NCBI RefSeq assembly: GCF_018614655.1
Contig: NZ_JAGGOG010000018.1
Location: 124,001 to 188,000 of the forward strand
Reading direction: 5' to 3'
Length of the DNA stretch: 64,000 nt
Source of the DNA: Pseudomonas fluorescens
GTDB lineage: Bacteria > Pseudomonadota > Gammaproteobacteria > Pseudomonadales > Pseudomonadaceae
Both the position numbers and the translations under genes were made by a program. The notes beneath the pieces were generated by a model. The model worked only from the letters and a program-made list of their open reading frames with translations. It ran no database searches and was not told where the DNA came from. Below, one piece after another: positions 41,055 through 50,103 of this stretch (its first letter is position 1; each line of letters opens with the position of its first letter).

Positions 41055-41185
41055 TGTGGCGAGCGGGCTTGCCCGCGTTGGGTCGCGAAGCGGCCCCATT
41101 AAGACGATCGAGGTTTATCAGATAAAACTCAGTGACTGGTTTGGGGCTGCTGCGCAGCCCAACGCGGGCAAGCCCGCTCGCTACA
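41055..41185. repeat. REP pair, family B
   Basis: TGTGGCGAGCGGGCTTGCCCGCGTTGGGTCGCGAAGCGGCCCC pairs with the complement ending AACGCGGGCAAGCCCGCTCGCTACA. It lies between the convergent ends of the methyltransferase-like gene and def. Confidence 0.85.
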
Positions 41186-41196
41186 GGGGTCATGGC

Positions 41197-41736
41197 TTAT
41201 TCGTCAGCCGTAGGATCCATATCCGGGAACATCACCTCGATAAACCCGAACTTGCTGAAGTCGGTAATACGCGACGGGTACAACCGGCCAATCAGGTGAT
41301 CGCATTCATGCTGCACCACCCGCGCATGAAAACCCTCGGCAATACGCACAATCGGTTCGCCCTTGGGATCAAACCCTTCATAGCGAATCCGCTGATAACG
41401 GTCCACCGCACCACGCAGGCCAGGCACCGACAGGCAGCCCTCATAGCCCTCTTCCAGCAGCGAACTTAACGGCGTGATCAACGGGTTGATCAGAATGGTC
41501 TGAGGCACGGCCGGGGCATCCGGGTAGCGTTCGCTGCTCTCGAAACCAAAGATCACCAGTTGCAAATCAACGCCAACCTGCGGTGCAGCCAAGCCGACAC
41601 CGCCGACGTGCTCCATGGTCTGGAACATATCGTCAATCAACTGCCACAACTCGGGGCTGTCGAACATTTCCGGAGGAACCGGTGGTGCGATACGCAGCAG
41701 GCGTTCATCGCCCATTTTCAGGATGTCACGGATCAT
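41197..41736 (-). CDS. def: Peptide deformylase
   Basis: A 179-residue protein with the three PDF motifs: GVGLAAPQ (46-53), EGCLS (99-103, Cys101 a metal ligand) and QHECDHL (His143, His147 metal ligands and Glu144 catalytic). It removes the formyl group from the starting Met. Lacks any signal peptide. It is probably a second copy in this genome, since the first usually sits beside fmt and that gene is not here. Four bases separate it from the BrkB-family gene on the same strand. Confidence 0.94.
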   Translation of the reverse strand: MIRDILKMGDERLLRIAPPVPPEMFDSPELWQLIDDMFQTMEHVGGVGLAAPQVGVDLQLVIFGFESSERYPDAPAVPQTILINPLITPLSSLLEEGYEGCLSVPGLRGAVDRYQRIRYEGFDPKGEPIVRIAEGFHARVVQHECDHLIGRLYPSRITDFSKFGFIEVMFPDMDPTADE

Positions 41737-41739
41737 GGA

Positions 41740-42684
41740 TCAGACTTCGTCAGTAGTGGGCTTGAGCGAGTGGTCCCGGCCGAGGCCCGAGACATGCTGT
41801 TTATCATCGTGTTCGCCGAAGTCCTTCTCACCAGGGTTCTTGCCTTCGGCCGACATGTGTTCAATCACTGCATTCATCTCCGCCCCCAGTAACAGCACGG
41901 CCGCGGAAATGTAGAAGTACAGCAACAGGACGATGATCGCACCGATACTGCCATACATGGCGTTGTAGTTACCAAAGGCTTTGACGTAGAAGCCAAAGCC
42001 CAGGGAGGCGAGAATCCAGACCACCACCGCCAGCACCGAGCCCGGGGAGATAAAGCGAAACTTCTGCTTCACGTCGGGCATCACGTAGTACATCAAGGCC
42101 ACGGCAAACATCAGCAAGATAACGATCACCGGCCAGCGCAGGATGGTCCACAGGGTGACCACATATTCCTCCATGCCAATCTGGCCCGCCAGCCACTCCA
42201 TCACCTGTGGCCCGAGGACCATCAGCGCAGCGGCCATCAGCAGCATGCCGGCAACACCGATGGTGTAGAAGACCGACAGCGGAAAACGCTTCCAGATCGG
42301 CCGGCCTTCGACCACATCATAGGCGGCGTTCATCGCACTCATCATCAGGCGTACGCCCGCTGAGGCGGTCCACAGCGCAACGACGATACCCACGGACAGC
42401 AAGCCGCCCTTGGATTGCTGCAATTGGTCGATCACCGGGTTGACCTGTTCCAGGGCCTGGGGTGGCAACACGAGCGCCGACTGGTCACGCAGGAAGGTGA
42501 AAAACTCCGGCAAATGCAGGAAGCCGATCAGGGCAATCAGGAACAACAGGAAGGGAAACAGCGAGAACAGCATCTGGTAGGCCAGTGCCGAGGCGTAAGT
42601 GGGCATCTCGTCATCGATGAACTCGGTGACCGTGCGTACCAGCACTTTGTGCAGGGGTAAGCCTTTCAATACCGGAAAAATCAT
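41740..42684 (-). CDS. YihY/virulence factor BrkB family membrane protein
   Basis: A 314-residue protein with six hydrophobic segments: around 35-57, 95-113, 135-155, 180-200, 215-233 and 245-268. Family features include YASALAYQMLFSLFPFLLFLIALIG and AMYGSIGAIIVLLLYFYISAAVLLLGAEMNAVIE. The C-terminus is polar and His/Lys-rich. The family role is not settled. It is followed by def with a 3-base gap, implying an operon. Confidence 0.88.
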   Translation of the reverse strand: MIFPVLKGLPLHKVLVRTVTEFIDDEMPTYASALAYQMLFSLFPFLLFLIALIGFLHLPEFFTFLRDQSALVLPPQALEQVNPVIDQLQQSKGGLLSVGIVVALWTASAGVRLMMSAMNAAYDVVEGRPIWKRFPLSVFYTIGVAGMLLMAAALMVLGPQVMEWLAGQIGMEEYVVTLWTILRWPVIVILLMFAVALMYYVMPDVKQKFRFISPGSVLAVVVWILASLGFGFYVKAFGNYNAMYGSIGAIIVLLLYFYISAAVLLLGAEMNAVIEHMSAEGKNPGEKDFGEHDDKQHVSGLGRDHSLKPTTDEV

Positions 42685-42804
42685 AGCGTCTCCTTTCGCC
42701 GCAAAAGGTTGAGTTGGTGGGCGACTCAGGGGCCGTTTTCTACATCAAGGTAGCCTATTTGGCGACCTTGAAACAATTTCGAAACTTTAATCACTGCACA
42801 TCAC

Positions 42805-42833
42805 ACAAAAACGGCCATCCGTGGATGGCCGTT
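42805..42833 (-). terminator. Terminator after the CsbD gene (minus strand)
   Basis: Arms AACGGCCATCC (42810-42820) and GGATGGCCGTT (42823-42833) are exact complements. On the minus strand the hairpin is followed by a T-run (AAAA at 42807-42811 on plus). Confidence 0.85.
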
Positions 42834-42865
42834 GGACTGCTCATTCGCGAGCAATCGGATCAGAA

Positions 42866-43051
42866 TTATTTGACCGCTTTCTTTACCGCATCCTTGGCGT
42901 CGCCGACGGCTTTTTGTACTTCACCTTTCTTTTCCTGAATCACACCTTCAGCACGCAGCTTATCGTTGCCGGTGACTTTACCAACTCCTTGCTTGATGTT
43001 GCCGATGGCCTCGTTCGCTAAACCTTTTGCCTTATCCGATGTGCTACTCAT
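42866..43051 (-). CDS. CsbD family stress protein
   Basis: A 61-residue helical protein: MSSTSDKAKGLANEAIGNIKQGVGKVTGNDKLRAEGVIQEKKGEVQ, the CsbD signature, ending in a Lys-rich tail. GGGAG lies 7 bases before the ATG at 43051; an upstream ATG at 43075 is less likely. The family is induced by general stress in several bacteria and its function is not known. It ends in a clear terminator. Confidence 0.92.
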   Translation of the reverse strand: MSSTSDKAKGLANEAIGNIKQGVGKVTGNDKLRAEGVIQEKKGEVQKAVGDAKDAVKKAVK

Positions 43052-43250
43052 GGTATTTCTCCCGGGAACAATCAAGGGTTATGGTCATTACGTACAGGTT
43101 GACCCTGGGCTGCCTGGCAGAGTTTCAATTATTTTTGACCAACCATTTCATCGCCGCCGACAGGTTGGGCTTTATGTTTTGCGGCCAACCCACGAGAATG
43201 CCCGGCACATTCAGGCTAAAACGCTGAATACCTGATCCCGTAGGAACGTT

Positions 43251-43628
43251 ATGACACTCAATAAAACCCAAGCCATCGCCCGCAGAAACCAAGAACTGGG
43301 CGGTGCCGTGCTCGGCGTCAACAACTGCCACTTCACCGACCTGGACCGCAAGCGCAACATCTGGTGGTTCGACTTGCCGGTGACCCGTATTGGCGTGGGC
43401 CAGTACGAGTGGATTCACTTGTTGATGCACAACGCAGATACCGACCAGTTGCTGCATCTGAAAGTGCCGACGGCGTTCATGCGCGAGAAGCTTGAAGGCC
43501 TGGTGGTGCGCAACGCCGGCAAGCGCAAGCCGGAGATCACCCTGGAGCTGAGCGCCGACAAGGATTCGTTCTTGAAAGATGTGCGCCCGGCGGGTGCGGG
43601 TGTGAGCTTCGCGCAGTTTGCGCTATAG
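43251..43628 (+). CDS. Conserved hypothetical protein (125 residues)
   Basis: A 125-residue protein starting MTLNKTQAIARRNQELGGAVLGVNNCHFTD, with RKRNIWWFDLPVTRIGVGQYEWIHLLMHNADTDQLLHLKVP. It has no membrane segments and a mixed alpha/beta pattern. The frame has good codon use and a purine-rich sequence before the ATG. I do not recognise the family. It is followed by nested palindromes rather than another gene. Confidence 0.72.
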   Translation: MTLNKTQAIARRNQELGGAVLGVNNCHFTDLDRKRNIWWFDLPVTRIGVGQYEWIHLLMHNADTDQLLHLKVPTAFMREKLEGLVVRNAGKRKPEITLELSADKDSFLKDVRPAGAGVSFAQFAL

Positions 43629-43656
43629 GAACACCGCAGAAATAATCTGGGGCTTA

Positions 43657-43814
43657 CCTGCGATAGCCATGGGTATCTACGCCTCTTTTGAATCTCCCAA
43701 CCTGTAGCCGCTGCCGAAGAATGAGGACCGCCCTCAGGGTCTGCTTCGTCGGAGTGCCGCACCAAGCCCATCGCAGCCTCATTCTTCGGCAGCGGCTACA
43801 ACTGCTATCGCAGG
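43657..43814. repeat. Family A REP nested inside an F-like palindrome
   Basis: Outer arms CCTGCGATAGC (43657-43667) and GCTATCGCAGG (43804-43814) are exact complements. Inside them lie 24-bp exact arms of family A (43703-43726 and 43777-43800, starting TGTAGCCGCTGCCGAAGAAT). This suggests one repeat inserted into another. Confidence 0.85.
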
Positions 43815-43822
43815 AAAATCAG

Positions 43823-43866
43823 CCTCCAACAAAAAGCCCCGCAAATGCGGGGCTTTTTGTTGGAGG
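43823..43866. terminator. Bidirectional terminator beyond fadD1
   Basis: GCCCCGCA and TGCGGGGC flank two A bases, with A and T runs at either side and a longer outer pairing (CCTCCAAC/GTTGGAGG). On the minus strand it ends fadD1, whose stop is at 43872. Confidence 0.88.
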
Positions 43867-43871
43867 CCAGG

Positions 43872-45563
43872 TTACTTCTTCAAGCCCAGCTTCTTCAGTT
43901 CTTCATCCCGCAACTCACGGCGCAGGATCTTGCCAACATTGGTGGTCGGCAGTGCATCGCGGAACTCCACGGCCTTCGGCACCTTGTAACCGGTGACGTT
44001 AGCGCGCATGTGCTCCATCACCTGCTCCTTGGTCAGCGTGGCGCCCGGCTTGACCACGATGAAGATCTTGATGTGCTCCCCGGACTTTTCGTCTGGCACA
44101 CCAATGGCCGCGCATTGCAGCACGCCCGGCAGGGTTGCCAGCACATCTTCCAGCTCATTGGGATAAACGTTGAAGCCGGAGACCAGAATCATGTCCTTCT
44201 TGCGATCGACGATGCGCATGTAGCCGTCCGGCTGGATGATCGCAATGTCACCGGTCTTCAACCAGCCTTCGCTGTCGAGGATCTCGGCGGTAGCGTCTTC
44301 ACGCTGCCAGTAGCCTTTCATCACTTGCGGGCCCTTGACGCACAGCTCGCCGATTTCGCCCAGGGCCAGCTCGACGCCGTCGTCGGAGATGACTTTGCAC
44401 AGGGTCGATGGCACCGGAATACCGATGGTGCCGATCTGGATGTGCTGGATCGGGTTGACGGTGGCCACCGGGCTGGTTTCGGTCATGCCGTAACCTTCAC
44501 AAATGGAACAACCAGTGACCGCTTTCCAACGCTCGGCCGCCGCCAGTTGCAGCGCCATGCCACCGGACAGGGTGACTTTCAACGCCGAGAAATCCAGCTT
44601 GCGGAAGCCTTCGTTGTTGCACAGGGCCACAAACAGGGTATTGAGGCCGACAAAGCCGCTGAACTTCCACTTCGACAGTTCCTTGACCATCGCCGGCAGG
44701 TCGCGCGGGTTGCTGATCAGGATGTTGTGGTTGCCGATCAGCATCATCGCCATGCAATGAAAGGTGAAGGCGTAGATGTGGTACAGCGGCAACGGGGTGA
44801 TCAGGATCTCGCAACCTTCATTGAGGTTGGAGCCCATCAGCGCCTTGCATTGCAGCATGTTGGCCACCAGGTTGCGGTGGGTCAGCATTGCGCCCTTGGC
44901 CACGCCGGTGGTGCCACCGGTGTATTGCAGCACGGCCACGTCATCGCTGGTGGGGCTGGCTTCGTTGACCGGCAGGCCATGCCCCTTGGCCAGGACATCG
45001 TTGAACTTGAGCGCCTTGGGCAAGTGATAGGCCGGGACCATTTTCTTCACGTACTTGATGACGCTGTTGATCAGCAGCCGCTTGAGCGGTGGCAACAGGT
45101 CGGCCACTTCGGTGACGATCACATGCTTGACGGAAGTCTTGGGAACGACTTTTTCGGCCAGGTGGGCCATGTTGGCCAGGCACACCAGGGCCTTGGCGCC
45201 GGAGTCGTTGAACTGGTGTTCCATTTCCCGCGCGGTGTACAGCGGGTTGGTGTTGACCACGATCAGGCCGGCACGGATGGCACCGAACACGGCCACCGGG
45301 TATTGCAGGACGTTGGGCAGTTGCACGGCGATTCGATCACCGGGCTGCAAATCGGTATGCTGTTGCAGGTACGCAGCAAATGCACCGGACAGCTCGTACA
45401 GCTCACCGTAGGTGATGGTCTTGCCCAGGTTGCTGAAAGCCGGTTTGTCGGCGAAGCGTTGGCAGGACTGTTTCAGTACCGCCTGAATATTCGGATACTC
45501 GTCTGGATTGATGTCTGCAGCAATCCCGGCAGGGTACTTATCCTTCCAAAAGTCTTCGATCAT
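43872..45563 (-). CDS. fadD1: Long-chain-fatty-acid--CoA ligase
   Basis: A 563-residue acyl-CoA synthetase. The AMP-binding motif is YTGGTTGVAKGAMLTH, with EGYGMTETSPV and GWLKTGDIAIIQPDGYMRIVDRKKDMIL in the C-terminal domain, and the final KILRRELRDEEL Lys region. It activates fatty acids with ATP and CoA for beta-oxidation and is membrane-associated. It lies downstream of the related gene at 45992 on the same strand, the fadD2-fadD1 arrangement of Pseudomonas. It differs from FadD2 in specificity, which cannot be read here. Confidence 0.93.
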   Translation of the reverse strand: MIEDFWKDKYPAGIAADINPDEYPNIQAVLKQSCQRFADKPAFSNLGKTITYGELYELSGAFAAYLQQHTDLQPGDRIAVQLPNVLQYPVAVFGAIRAGLIVVNTNPLYTAREMEHQFNDSGAKALVCLANMAHLAEKVVPKTSVKHVIVTEVADLLPPLKRLLINSVIKYVKKMVPAYHLPKALKFNDVLAKGHGLPVNEASPTSDDVAVLQYTGGTTGVAKGAMLTHRNLVANMLQCKALMGSNLNEGCEILITPLPLYHIYAFTFHCMAMMLIGNHNILISNPRDLPAMVKELSKWKFSGFVGLNTLFVALCNNEGFRKLDFSALKVTLSGGMALQLAAAERWKAVTGCSICEGYGMTETSPVATVNPIQHIQIGTIGIPVPSTLCKVISDDGVELALGEIGELCVKGPQVMKGYWQREDATAEILDSEGWLKTGDIAIIQPDGYMRIVDRKKDMILVSGFNVYPNELEDVLATLPGVLQCAAIGVPDEKSGEHIKIFIVVKPGATLTKEQVMEHMRANVTGYKVPKAVEFRDALPTTNVGKILRRELRDEELKKLGLKK

Positions 45564-45991
45564 GGAAGCCCACTCCTCAGCGACGCGAATTCATTCATCG
45601 CATTTGATGCGATTATTATTTGTTTGTGTTTTTTAGGGTGAGTCTGGCTGTTTCAAGCAGGCCGAGATGTCACAAAGCGCGCCGAGAGTAGCAGCTTTGC
45701 CAAAGGCCGCCTAGAGCCAAAAGCGGCCTCTACAGTCATAAACATGACTCAAGAATATCCAGCAGTCACATTTAGAGCAAAAATTCTATACGCTGTGAAA
45801 AGGCTCTAAATCAGGGGTGTACACACCAAATGTGGGAGCGGCGGCGCGACGATTCGGCTTGCTCGCGAATGCGGTTGTAGCCGCTGCCGAGGTACGAGGC
45901 TGCGATGCGTGTCCGCAGGACCGCCCTTAGGGCCCGCTGCGCAGTCCATCACAGCCTCGTACCTCGGCAGCGGCTACAACCGCATTTCAAA
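45564..45991. other. 428-bp gap between fadD2 and fadD1 with repeats
   Basis: It holds the fadD1 leader, a degraded family C unit (about 45829-45866, AAATGTGGGAGCGGC then GGCTTGCTCGCGAA) and a family A REP pair (45875-45980). The rest, at 45600-45828, is AT-rich and has no coding frame I can support. The size suggests that fadD1 has its own promoter. Confidence 0.7.
45875..45980. repeat. REP pair, family A
   Basis: TTGTAGCCGCTGCCGAGGTACGAGGCTGCGATG pairs with the complement ending CCTCGTACCTCGGCAGCGGCTACAA. It stops 12 bases from the fadD2 stop. Confidence 0.88.
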
Positions 45992-47680
45992 TCAAGCGAT
46001 GTCGCGAAGTTCGCGCCGCAAGATTTTCCCTACCGGCGTCATCGGCAGCGAATCCCTCAGCACTATGTGCTTGGGCACCTTGTAACCCGTGAAGTTGACC
46101 TTGCAGTAGGTCTTCAGCTCCTCAAGGCTGACGCCCTGGGCACGGGCGACCACAAACAGCTTCACGGCTTCTCCGGTGCGTTCGTCCGGCACGCCGATCA
46201 CCGCGCAACTGGCGACACTCGGGTGCGCCATGACCACATCTTCGATTTCGTTGGGGTAAACGTTAAAGCCCGAGACGATGATCAGGTCCTTCTTGCGATC
46301 CACGATACGTACAAAGCCATCCGGGTCGATCACAGCAATGTCGCCCGTCTTGAGCCAACCTTCGGCATCCAGCGCCTCAGCAGTGGCGGCCGGCTGCTGC
46401 CAATAGCCCTTCATCACTTGCGGACCTTTCACACACAGCTCGCCTCGTTCGCCCAGGGGCAATTCCGCGCCCTCATCATCGATGACTTTCATCGCCGTGC
46501 CCGGCACCGGGATACCCACGGTTCCCAACCGCGATTTGTTGCCATAGGGATTGGTACTGGCCACCGGCGAGGTTTCGGTCAGGCCATAGCCCTCGCCGAT
46601 TGCGCAGCCGGTGATTTGCTGCCAACGCTCGGCAGTGGCCTTCACCAGCGCGGTACCGCCAGAGTTGGTGAGCTTGAGGTGGGAAAAGTCGAGACTCTTG
46701 AAGTCCGGATGGTCCATCAGCGCCACAAACAGCGTGTTGAGCCCCAGCAGCCCGGTAAAGCGCCACTTTTTCAGCTCCTTGATAAAACCGCCAATGTCCC
46801 TGGGGTTAGTGATCAGCACGTTGTGATTGCCGGACACCATCATGCACATGCAATTCGCGGTGAAAGCATAGATGTGATAAAGCGGCAGCGGCGCAACCAT
46901 CACCTCCTGCCCTTCCTTGATCAGCGGGTGACCGTCGTCGCCCAGCTGCGACATGCAGGCGCGCACTTGCTGCATGTTGGCGACCAGGTTGCCATGGGTG
47001 AGCATCGCGCCCTTGGCCAGGCCGGTGGTGCCGCCGGTGTATTGCAGCACGGCAATGTCGTCCAGAGTGACCGGGTGGTGGGTAATGCCCTGGCCCGCGC
47101 CCAGACGCAAGGCACGCTTGAAGGAAACGGCCCGGGGCAAGCTGTAGGCCGGGACCATTTTCTTCACCTTATCGACCACGGTATTGATCAACCAGCCCTT
47201 GGCGGCGGGCATCAGGTCGCCCATCTTCGCCTCGATCAGGTACTCGATCTCGGTGTCGGTCGTCACTTCCTGTACACGCGAACCAAACAGATTGAGGTAG
47301 ACCAGCGCACGAACGCCGGCATCCTTGAACTGATGGCGCATCTCACGCGGGGTGTACAAAGGGTTGGTGTTGACCACGATCAGCCCGGCCCGCAAGGCAC
47401 CGAACACGGCAATCGGGTACTGCAGGACGTTGGGCATCTGCACCGCAATGCGGTCGCCCGGCTTGAGGTCGGTGTGCTGTTGAAGGTAACCGGCGAACGC
47501 AGCACTCTGGCGCTCAAGCTCGGCGTAGGTCAGTGTGATCCCCATGTTGCTGAACGCCGGACGATCGGCAAAGGTCTTGCAGGAACGCTCGAAGACTTCG
47601 ACTACCGACTTGTAGACAGTCAGGTCGATGTCGGTAGGAACGCCCGCCGGGCGTTTGTCATTCCAGAAATCAGGTTGCAT
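45992..47680 (-). CDS. fadD2: Long-chain-fatty-acid--CoA ligase
   Basis: A 562-residue acyl-CoA synthetase related to FadD1. The ATG at 47680 gives MQPDFWNDKRPAGVPTDIDL; further upstream codons run into the promoter. Motifs are YTGGTTGLAKGAML, EGYGLTETSPV, GWLKTGDIAVIDPDGFVRIVDRKKDLI and the terminal GKILRRELRD. The ATP-dependent activation of fatty acids to acyl-CoA is expected. It lies upstream of fadD1 and divergent from a lipase-like gene and a MaoC gene, as in P. aeruginosa. Confidence 0.93.
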   Translation of the reverse strand: MQPDFWNDKRPAGVPTDIDLTVYKSVVEVFERSCKTFADRPAFSNMGITLTYAELERQSAAFAGYLQQHTDLKPGDRIAVQMPNVLQYPIAVFGALRAGLIVVNTNPLYTPREMRHQFKDAGVRALVYLNLFGSRVQEVTTDTEIEYLIEAKMGDLMPAAKGWLINTVVDKVKKMVPAYSLPRAVSFKRALRLGAGQGITHHPVTLDDIAVLQYTGGTTGLAKGAMLTHGNLVANMQQVRACMSQLGDDGHPLIKEGQEVMVAPLPLYHIYAFTANCMCMMVSGNHNVLITNPRDIGGFIKELKKWRFTGLLGLNTLFVALMDHPDFKSLDFSHLKLTNSGGTALVKATAERWQQITGCAIGEGYGLTETSPVASTNPYGNKSRLGTVGIPVPGTAMKVIDDEGAELPLGERGELCVKGPQVMKGYWQQPAATAEALDAEGWLKTGDIAVIDPDGFVRIVDRKKDLIIVSGFNVYPNEIEDVVMAHPSVASCAVIGVPDERTGEAVKLFVVARAQGVSLEELKTYCKVNFTGYKVPKHIVLRDSLPMTPVGKILRRELRDIA

Positions 47681-47889
47681 TATTCTTGTCCTCTTACCTG
47701 AGTGTGTCCGGCCGCTTTCTACTGCTATGACAAGCGGAGCTTTGGGGACGTTAGCAGCTATGGCCAAACAGGCAAATACACAAAAACGTGTCATTGATTG
47801 TATGAATCTTGTCCCTGAGGCCTGGGCTGATCTGACGACCCTCGGCAGATGAGCTATACACAGCAACGACCCTGAGCAAAGGAAGCGCC

Positions 47890-48834
47890 ATGAATCACAC
47901 CACTTTCTGGCTGACCGCGAATGACCGCAGTCGCCTGTACGTCAACCAATGGCTGCCGGACGAACCGCCCAAGGCGTTAATCATGCTCGCCCACGGTATG
48001 GCCGAGCACAGTGGTCGCTACGCCCGCCTGGCCGAAGCGATGTGTGGCGCCGGCTACGGCTTGTATGCCCCCGACCTGCGTGGCCACGGCCGGACAGCCG
48101 ACGAAGGCACCCTGGGGCTGTTCGCCGAGCGTGACGGCTGGAACAAAGTAGTCGGTGACCTGGCCAGCCTCAACCAGCACATCGGCCAGCAGCAGCCTGG
48201 GCTGCCGATCATTCTGCTGGGCCACAGCATGGGCAGTTATATCGCCCAGGCTTACCTGCTGCACCACAGCGCCAGCCTCAATGGGGCCATTCTCAGCGGC
48301 TCGAATTTCCAACCGGTGGCGCTGTACCGCGCCGCCAAGGTGATCGCCCACATCGAACGCTTGCGCCAGGGTCGCAGGGGCCGCAGCGCGCTGATCGATT
48401 TTCTGTCATTTGGCTCATTCAACAAGGCGTTCAAGCCCAATCGCACTGCGTTCGACTGGCTCAGCCGCGACCCGGACGAGGTCGACAAGTATGTCAACGA
48501 CCCTCTGTGTGGTTTTCGCTGCACCAACCAGCTATGGATCGACCTGTTGGGCGGCTTGCAGCAAATCAGCAAAGCGTCCAATCTCGCTCAGATCGATCCG
48601 GGCCTGCCGATCCTGGTGATGGGGGGTGAATGTGATCCGGTCAGTGAAGGCAAGCGTCTCAAAAGTCTGGCCCATGCCCTGCGTGATGGAGGTTGCCAGA
48701 ACCTGCAACTGAATATTTACCCGCAGGCACGCCATGAATTGTTCAACGAAACCAACCGCGACGCGGTCACAGCCGATGTGCTGGCGTGGCTGGCGCAGGC
48801 CGTCAACCTGCGCCGCCCTGCACGTTGCGAATGA
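47890..48834 (+). CDS. Alpha/beta hydrolase, monoacylglycerol lipase/lysophospholipase-like
   Basis: A 314-residue protein of the Hydrolase_4 type: LIMLAHGMAEHSGRYARLAEA, APDLRGHGRT, nucleophile elbow LLGHSMGSY with Ser113, Asp in GGECDPVSEG and His in ARHELFNE. It has no signal peptide. The placement next to the fatty-acid ligases and a MaoC hydratase suggests it frees acyl chains from glycerides for beta-oxidation. Confidence 0.88.
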   Translation: MNHTTFWLTANDRSRLYVNQWLPDEPPKALIMLAHGMAEHSGRYARLAEAMCGAGYGLYAPDLRGHGRTADEGTLGLFAERDGWNKVVGDLASLNQHIGQQQPGLPIILLGHSMGSYIAQAYLLHHSASLNGAILSGSNFQPVALYRAAKVIAHIERLRQGRRGRSALIDFLSFGSFNKAFKPNRTAFDWLSRDPDEVDKYVNDPLCGFRCTNQLWIDLLGGLQQISKASNLAQIDPGLPILVMGGECDPVSEGKRLKSLAHALRDGGCQNLQLNIYPQARHELFNETNRDAVTADVLAWLAQAVNLRRPARCE

Positions 48835-48902
48835 ACGTCTAAATATTTTCGTTTAAAATCAACGAATTAAGATTACTGATTAGCCACAGGATGCACCATT
48901 AG

Positions 48903-49373
48903 ATGACCCAGGTTACCAACACACCGTACGAAGCCCTCGAAGTCGGCCAGACCGCCAGCTACAGCAAAACCGTTGAAGAGCGCGATATCCAGCTGTTCGC
49001 AGCGATGTCCGGCGACCACAATCCGGTGCACCTGGATGCCGAATTCGCCAAGGCAACCATGTTCAAGGAGCGCATTGCCCACGGCATGTTCAGCGGCGCC
49101 CTGATCAGCGCGGCAGTGGCGTGTGAGTTGCCTGGGCCGGGCACTATCTATATCGGCCAGCAAATGAGCTTTCAGAAACCGGTAAAAATCGGCGACACCC
49201 TGACCGTGCGTCTGGAAATTCTCGAGAAGCTGCCAAAATTCCGCGTACGGATCGCCACTCGGGTGTTCAACCAGCACGATGAGTTGGTGGTGGACGGCGA
49301 GGCGCAAATCCTGGCGCCACGCAAACAACAGGTCGTGACGTTGACCGAGTTGCCGGCCATCAGCATCGGCTAA
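48903..49373 (+). CDS. MaoC-like dehydratase (R-specific enoyl-CoA hydratase type)
   Basis: A 156-residue single hot-dog protein. The catalytic Asp/His pair is in AAMSGDHNPVHLDAEFAKATMFKERIAHGMFSGALISAAV. Such enzymes hydrate enoyl-CoA to (R)-3-hydroxyacyl-CoA, linking beta-oxidation to polyhydroxyalkanoate or to lipid reuse. AGGA lies 12 bases before the ATG at 48903. A terminator follows. Confidence 0.9.
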   Translation: MTQVTNTPYEALEVGQTASYSKTVEERDIQLFAAMSGDHNPVHLDAEFAKATMFKERIAHGMFSGALISAAVACELPGPGTIYIGQQMSFQKPVKIGDTLTVRLEILEKLPKFRVRIATRVFNQHDELVVDGEAQILAPRKQQVVTLTELPAISIG

Positions 49374-49386
49374 ACCTGCGCCCATG

Positions 49387-49414
49387 AAAAAGCCCCGCAC
49401 CTGCGGGGCTTTTT
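49387..49414 (+). terminator. Rho-independent terminator after the MaoC gene
   Basis: AAAAAGCCCCGCA and TGCGGGGCTTTTT are exact arms around a CC loop. The T-run and A-run make it able to act on either strand, so it may also serve the PA2169-family gene that ends at 49430. Confidence 0.9.
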
Positions 49415-49429
49415 CTATTCAGCGACGAC

Positions 49430-49897
49430 TCAAGACTGAGCGCGAGCCTGGTTACGCAGGGCTTTCACCTGATCATGATTGCGCTGCACGCCATGATACT
49501 GACGCTCCACCAGATCACGAATGCCCAGCAGGTTGTGCTTGTTGATCTTCTCGATCGCTTCTTTATAAGCCTTCAGCGCATGGTCTTCACCGCGTTCGGC
49601 TTCGTTCAACACAGCCTCTTCATCCTTGCCGGTCACCATCGACTTCACGTCGACCCAGCCACGGTGTAATGCGCCCGCGACGCTACCGGAGTTTTCCGGA
49701 TCTCCGCCCAAGGCCTTGACCGCGGTCTGCAATTCAGCAGCGGCAGTGGCGCAATCAACGGCGCGTTTGGCAAACAGCGCTTTAAGCTCTGGATGCTTGA
49801 TATCTTCGGCGCAGGTCTTGAAGCCTTCCTGGCCGTCCTTGCTGGTCTCGATCAGGTCATTGAGTACGGAAATCGACTCTTTATTGATATCAGTCAT
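49430..49897 (-). CDS. PA2169 family four-helix-bundle protein (DUF2383)
   Basis: A 155-residue helical protein: SISVLNDLIETSKDGQEGFKTCAEDIKHPELKALFAKRAVDCATAAAELQ, then SVAGALHRGWVDVKSMVTGKDEEAVLNEAERGEDHALKAYKEAIE. The pattern of Glu and His is like ferritin-type bundles of this family, with no proven function. It is induced by stress or stationary phase in some Pseudomonas (established for related genes, not shown here). The gene is alone between two terminators or gaps. Confidence 0.9.
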   Translation of the reverse strand: MTDINKESISVLNDLIETSKDGQEGFKTCAEDIKHPELKALFAKRAVDCATAAAELQTAVKALGGDPENSGSVAGALHRGWVDVKSMVTGKDEEAVLNEAERGEDHALKAYKEAIEKINKHNLLGIRDLVERQYHGVQRNHDQVKALRNQARAQS

Positions 49898-50103
49898 TTT
49901 TCAATTCCTTCGCGGGTTATGGAACTTACCCTTACTAATTGCAGTGCTCGTGCCAGGTCTTTGAAAACACCTTAATCGTTAATTATCAATAAGTTAAAAC
50001 AACACTAAAAATCTGTATCCGCTTTTTTTGCATGATCTGTCATTTGGCCTGCATGCAGAATGCCTGTATTTTCCAAGCCATCGACTCAAACGCCAGAAGC
50101 CCA

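Noticed and set aside
45600..45830. Possible small gene or sRNA in the fadD2-fadD1 gap
   Set aside because: The segment is AT-rich but shows no ribosome site, coding frame or terminator that would support either.
43845..47701. Two 598-codon open frames antisense to fadD1 and fadD2
   Set aside because: Both are the antisense images of paralogous ligases. Their similarity in length and sequence follows from the sense genes.
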